Assembly: GCA_002453265.1 (NCBI GenBank)
Contig: DKGK01000051.1
Coordinates: forward strand, 1-16,635
DNA: 16,635 nucleotides
Origin: Flavobacteriales bacterium UBA6772
GTDB taxonomy: Bacteria; Bacteroidota; Bacteroidia; Flavobacteriales; UBA7430
Direction of reading: 5' to 3'
Shown here one piece after another: positions 15,150 through 16,635 of the stretch. How positions within the stretch are numbered: position 1 is the first letter of the stretch; every line of letters begins with the position of its first letter. A program made the translations under genes and the position numbers. The notes beneath the pieces are model-generated. The model did not search any database, was not told the origin of the DNA, and saw only the letters and a list, made by a program, of their open reading frames with translations.

Positions 15150-15183
15150 GTATTGTTATTCTGAATTCTTCTACACAAATGGT

Positions 15184-15377
15184 CAAAAAAAAACTCCGAA
15201 AAAAATCGGAGGCTTTAGGTATTTAAAAAAGAATCAAAATTATTCTCCTTTTTCTAGTTTATTTTATGCCGTTAAAACATAAACATCTTCTAAAAGTAGA
15301 TTTTCAATTTAAATTAGATGATTTTATTATTTTTGATTTGGCTTTTTATCAGACGCTAAAGTATCTTTGATGATCAC
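15184..15377 (-). pseudogene. Decayed duplicate of the rpsA 3' end with its terminator
   Basis: This stretch repeats, about 260 bp downstream in the direction of transcription, the last part of rpsA and its terminator. Positions 15194-15231 equal 15454-15491 exactly (38 bp), and 15240-15261 equal 15499-15520 exactly (22 bp, coding KLEKGE and the stop). Further upstream the copy drifts but still aligns to about 15377 (for example GCTAAAG.ATCTTTGA against GCTAAAGCTTCTTTGA at 15619). The coding frame is broken: TAA at 15266-15264 falls eight codons before the ancestral stop. It is a non-coding remnant. Faint similarity continues to 15442, so a head-to-tail duplication of about 260 bp abutting the live copy is the simplest origin. 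Confidence 0.85.
15185..15211 (-). terminator. Weakened copy of the rpsA terminator, upstream of pyrR
   Basis: CTCCGA (15194-15199) pairs with TCGGAG (15206-15211), followed on the minus strand by nine U. The live copy has an 11-bp stem; here loss of bases on one arm shortens it to 6 bp. It may still block readthrough from rpsA into pyrR. Confidence 0.6.
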
Positions 15378-15443
15378 GGAGAGTAAACTAAAGACACCTA
15401 AATAGTATTTCGTATTTAATAAAATGACTCCTTTTAATATAAC

Positions 15444-15476
15444 AAAAAAAAGCCTCCGAAAAAAATCGGAGGCTTT
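15444..15476 (-). terminator. Rho-independent terminator of rpsA
   Basis: AAAGCCTCCGA (15449-15459) pairs perfectly with TCGGAGGCTTT (15466-15476) around a 6-nt loop, with a U tract on the minus strand. It lies 22 bp after the rpsA stop codon. Confidence 0.92.
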
Positions 15477-15498
15477 AGGTATTTAAAAAAGGATTAAA

Positions 15499-16635
15499 TT
15501 ATTCTCCTTTTTCTAGTTTACTTTTTAAAGCTGCTAATGCATCAATATCACCTAAAGTAGATTTTTCGACTTTAGATTGGATGTTTTTAACATTTTTAGA
15601 AGTTGACTTTTTCTCAGAAGCTAAAGCTTCTTTGAAGAAGATAGTATGCGATAAAACGATTTTTCTAGATCCTTTGTTAAATTCAATAACTTTGAATTTA
15701 ACCATTTCACCTTTTGCTATTTTCGTTCCGTCTTCTTTTTCTGAATGTCTTCCAGGAACAAACCCTTCAACACCTTCAGTTTTAAACAATACGGTAGCAC
15801 CTTTATCTAATACTTCAGTTACTTCACCTTCGTGTTCAGAACCTTCAGCAAAGATTGTTTCATAAGTATCCCAAGGGTTATCTTCAACCTGCTTGTGACC
15901 TAATGATAATCTTCTGTTTTCAGTATCTAAATCAAGAACAACGATATCTAAATTAGCTCCGATAGAAGTAAATTCAGATGGATGCTTCACTTTCTTAGTC
16001 CAAGAAAGGTCAGAAATGTGAACTAAACCATCAACACCTTCTTCTAATTCAACAAACACACCGAAGTTAGTGAAATTACGAACGATACCTGTATGTTTAG
16101 ATTTACTAGGGTATTTTTCAGAAATATCAGCCCAAGGGTCTGTAGTTAATTGCTTAAGACCAAGAGACATTTTACGGTCATCACGATCTAAAGTTAAGAT
16201 TTCAGCTTCTACCTCAGCACCAACTTTCATAAAGTCTTGTGCAGACCTTAGGTGAGTTGACCAAGACATTTCAGAAACGTGAATCAATCCTTCTACACCA
16301 GGTAAAATTTCGATAAACGCACCGTAGTCAGCTATTACAACAACCTTTCCTTTAACACGGTCACCAATTTTCAACTCTTGATCTAGAGCATCCCATGGAT
16401 GAGCAGATAGTTGTTTCAGACCTAATTGTATTCTAGTCTTAGCTTCATCGAAGTCTAAGATTACAACGTTAATTTTTTGGTCTAATTCAACAATCTCGTT
16501 TGGATGGTTGATACGGTTCCAAGAAAGGTCAGTTATGTGGACAAGTCCATCAACACCACCAAGATCAATAAACACACCGTAAGAAGTAATATTCTTAACA
16601 GTACCTTCAAGAACTTGACCTTTTTCAAGTTTACC
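15499..16635 (-). CDS. rpsA: 30S ribosomal protein S1, C-terminal part (cut by right window edge)
   Basis: S1 binds mRNA on the small ribosomal subunit and helps initiation, important in a phylum that rarely uses Shine-Dalgarno pairing. The frame is open to the right edge, so the start lies outside; an internal GTG at 16575 is only a valine codon. The 378 visible residues contain four S1 RNA-binding domains, each with the GxVxxxxxxGxFVxL...GVxGLVHxSxxSW pattern: one beginning near GQVLEGTVKNI, one at GDRVKGKVVVI, one at HTGIVRNFTNFG, and a more divergent last one at HEGEVTEVLDKGA. They match domains 3-6 of a full-length S1. The tail is Lys/Ser/Glu-rich and ends KLEKGE. A strong terminator follows, then a decayed copy of this 3' end. 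Confidence 0.96.
   Translation of the reverse strand, partial: GKLEKGQVLEGTVKNITSYGVFIDLGGVDGLVHITDLSWNRINHPNEIVELDQKINVVILDFDEAKTRIQLGLKQLSAHPWDALDQELKIGDRVKGKVVVIADYGAFIEILPGVEGLIHVSEMSWSTHLRSAQDFMKVGAEVEAEILTLDRDDRKMSLGLKQLTTDPWADISEKYPSKSKHTGIVRNFTNFGVFVELEEGVDGLVHISDLSWTKKVKHPSEFTSIGANLDIVVLDLDTENRRLSLGHKQVEDNPWDTYETIFAEGSEHEGEVTEVLDKGATVLFKTEGVEGFVPGRHSEKEDGTKIAKGEMVKFKVIEFNKGSRKIVLSHTIFFKEALASEKKSTSKNVKNIQSKVEKSTLGDIDALAALKSKLEKGE

Noticed and set aside
15137..15178. Longer pyrR start at 15178
   Set aside because: The extra 14 residues do not resemble PyrR N-termini and contain the -7 promoter box; the shorter form has the normal 180-residue length.
15185..15211. PyrR-dependent attenuator before pyrR
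   Set aside because: The hairpin there is a copy of the rpsA terminator, lies upstream of the likely pyr promoter, and has no antiterminator partner or PyrR-binding loop.
15184..15520. Repeat at the rpsA-pyrR junction as a CRISPR or insertion sequence
   Set aside because: There are only two copies, no spacers, no terminal inverted repeats and no transposase; it is a tandem duplication of the adjacent gene end.
15581..15865. Plus-strand 94-codon open frame antisense to rpsA
   Set aside because: It lies wholly opposite conserved S1 domains and its product has no recognisable features; it is an antisense shadow.
16573..16575. GTG at 16575 as the start of rpsA
   Set aside because: The frame is open to the window edge and the upstream residues complete an S1 domain, so this is an internal valine.

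Overview
The window comes from the chromosome of a member of the Bacteroidota, most likely a marine-type Flavobacteriales species. The signs are very AT-rich DNA, no Shine-Dalgarno sites before clear genes, promoters of the TTG-N18-19-TAnnTTTG type, a secreted protein with a type IX secretion (T9SS) sorting domain, and a secreted peptidase with the Asp/Cys-rich 'ACNY...DDGSC' repeats common in marine flavobacteria. Almost everything is ordinary chromosomal backbone. I see no phage, CRISPR or defence locus inside the window.

Left edge (1-436): the last 79 codons of what looks like a serine site-specific recombinase run antisense through the terminator and 3' half of a tRNA-Arg(ACG) gene. This looks like the end of an integrated element that lies mostly to the left of the window. 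The tRNA has its own strong promoter and terminator. Region 437-5009 is all minus strand: a DUF5916-type outer-membrane protein followed 5 bp later by a LolD-like ABC ATPase, then a small unknown protein and a nitronate monooxygenase-like flavoprotein. A roughly 400-bp spacer with divergent promoters separates these from the plus-strand genes.

Region 5424-9436 is plus strand: trmD and rplS (translation genes, with a structured leader before rplS and a terminator after it), then a likely DUF1015 / short-chain dehydrogenase / YggS transcription unit. A bidirectional terminator at 9441-9475 closes it against the convergent minus-strand peroxiredoxin. Upstream of the peroxiredoxin on the minus strand lie a secreted M14 zinc carboxypeptidase and a T9SS-sorted protein.

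Region 13333-15136 (minus) is a tight pyrimidine cluster, pyrR-pyrB plus a small STAS-like gene, with gaps of 2 bp and a TAATG overlap. The right end (15499-16635) is the C-terminal four S1 domains of ribosomal protein S1 (rpsA), cut by the window edge. Between rpsA and pyrR lies a decayed, roughly 260-bp tandem copy of the rpsA tail and its terminator, with an in-frame stop. This and the recombinase/tRNA overlap are the two most notable structures in the window.
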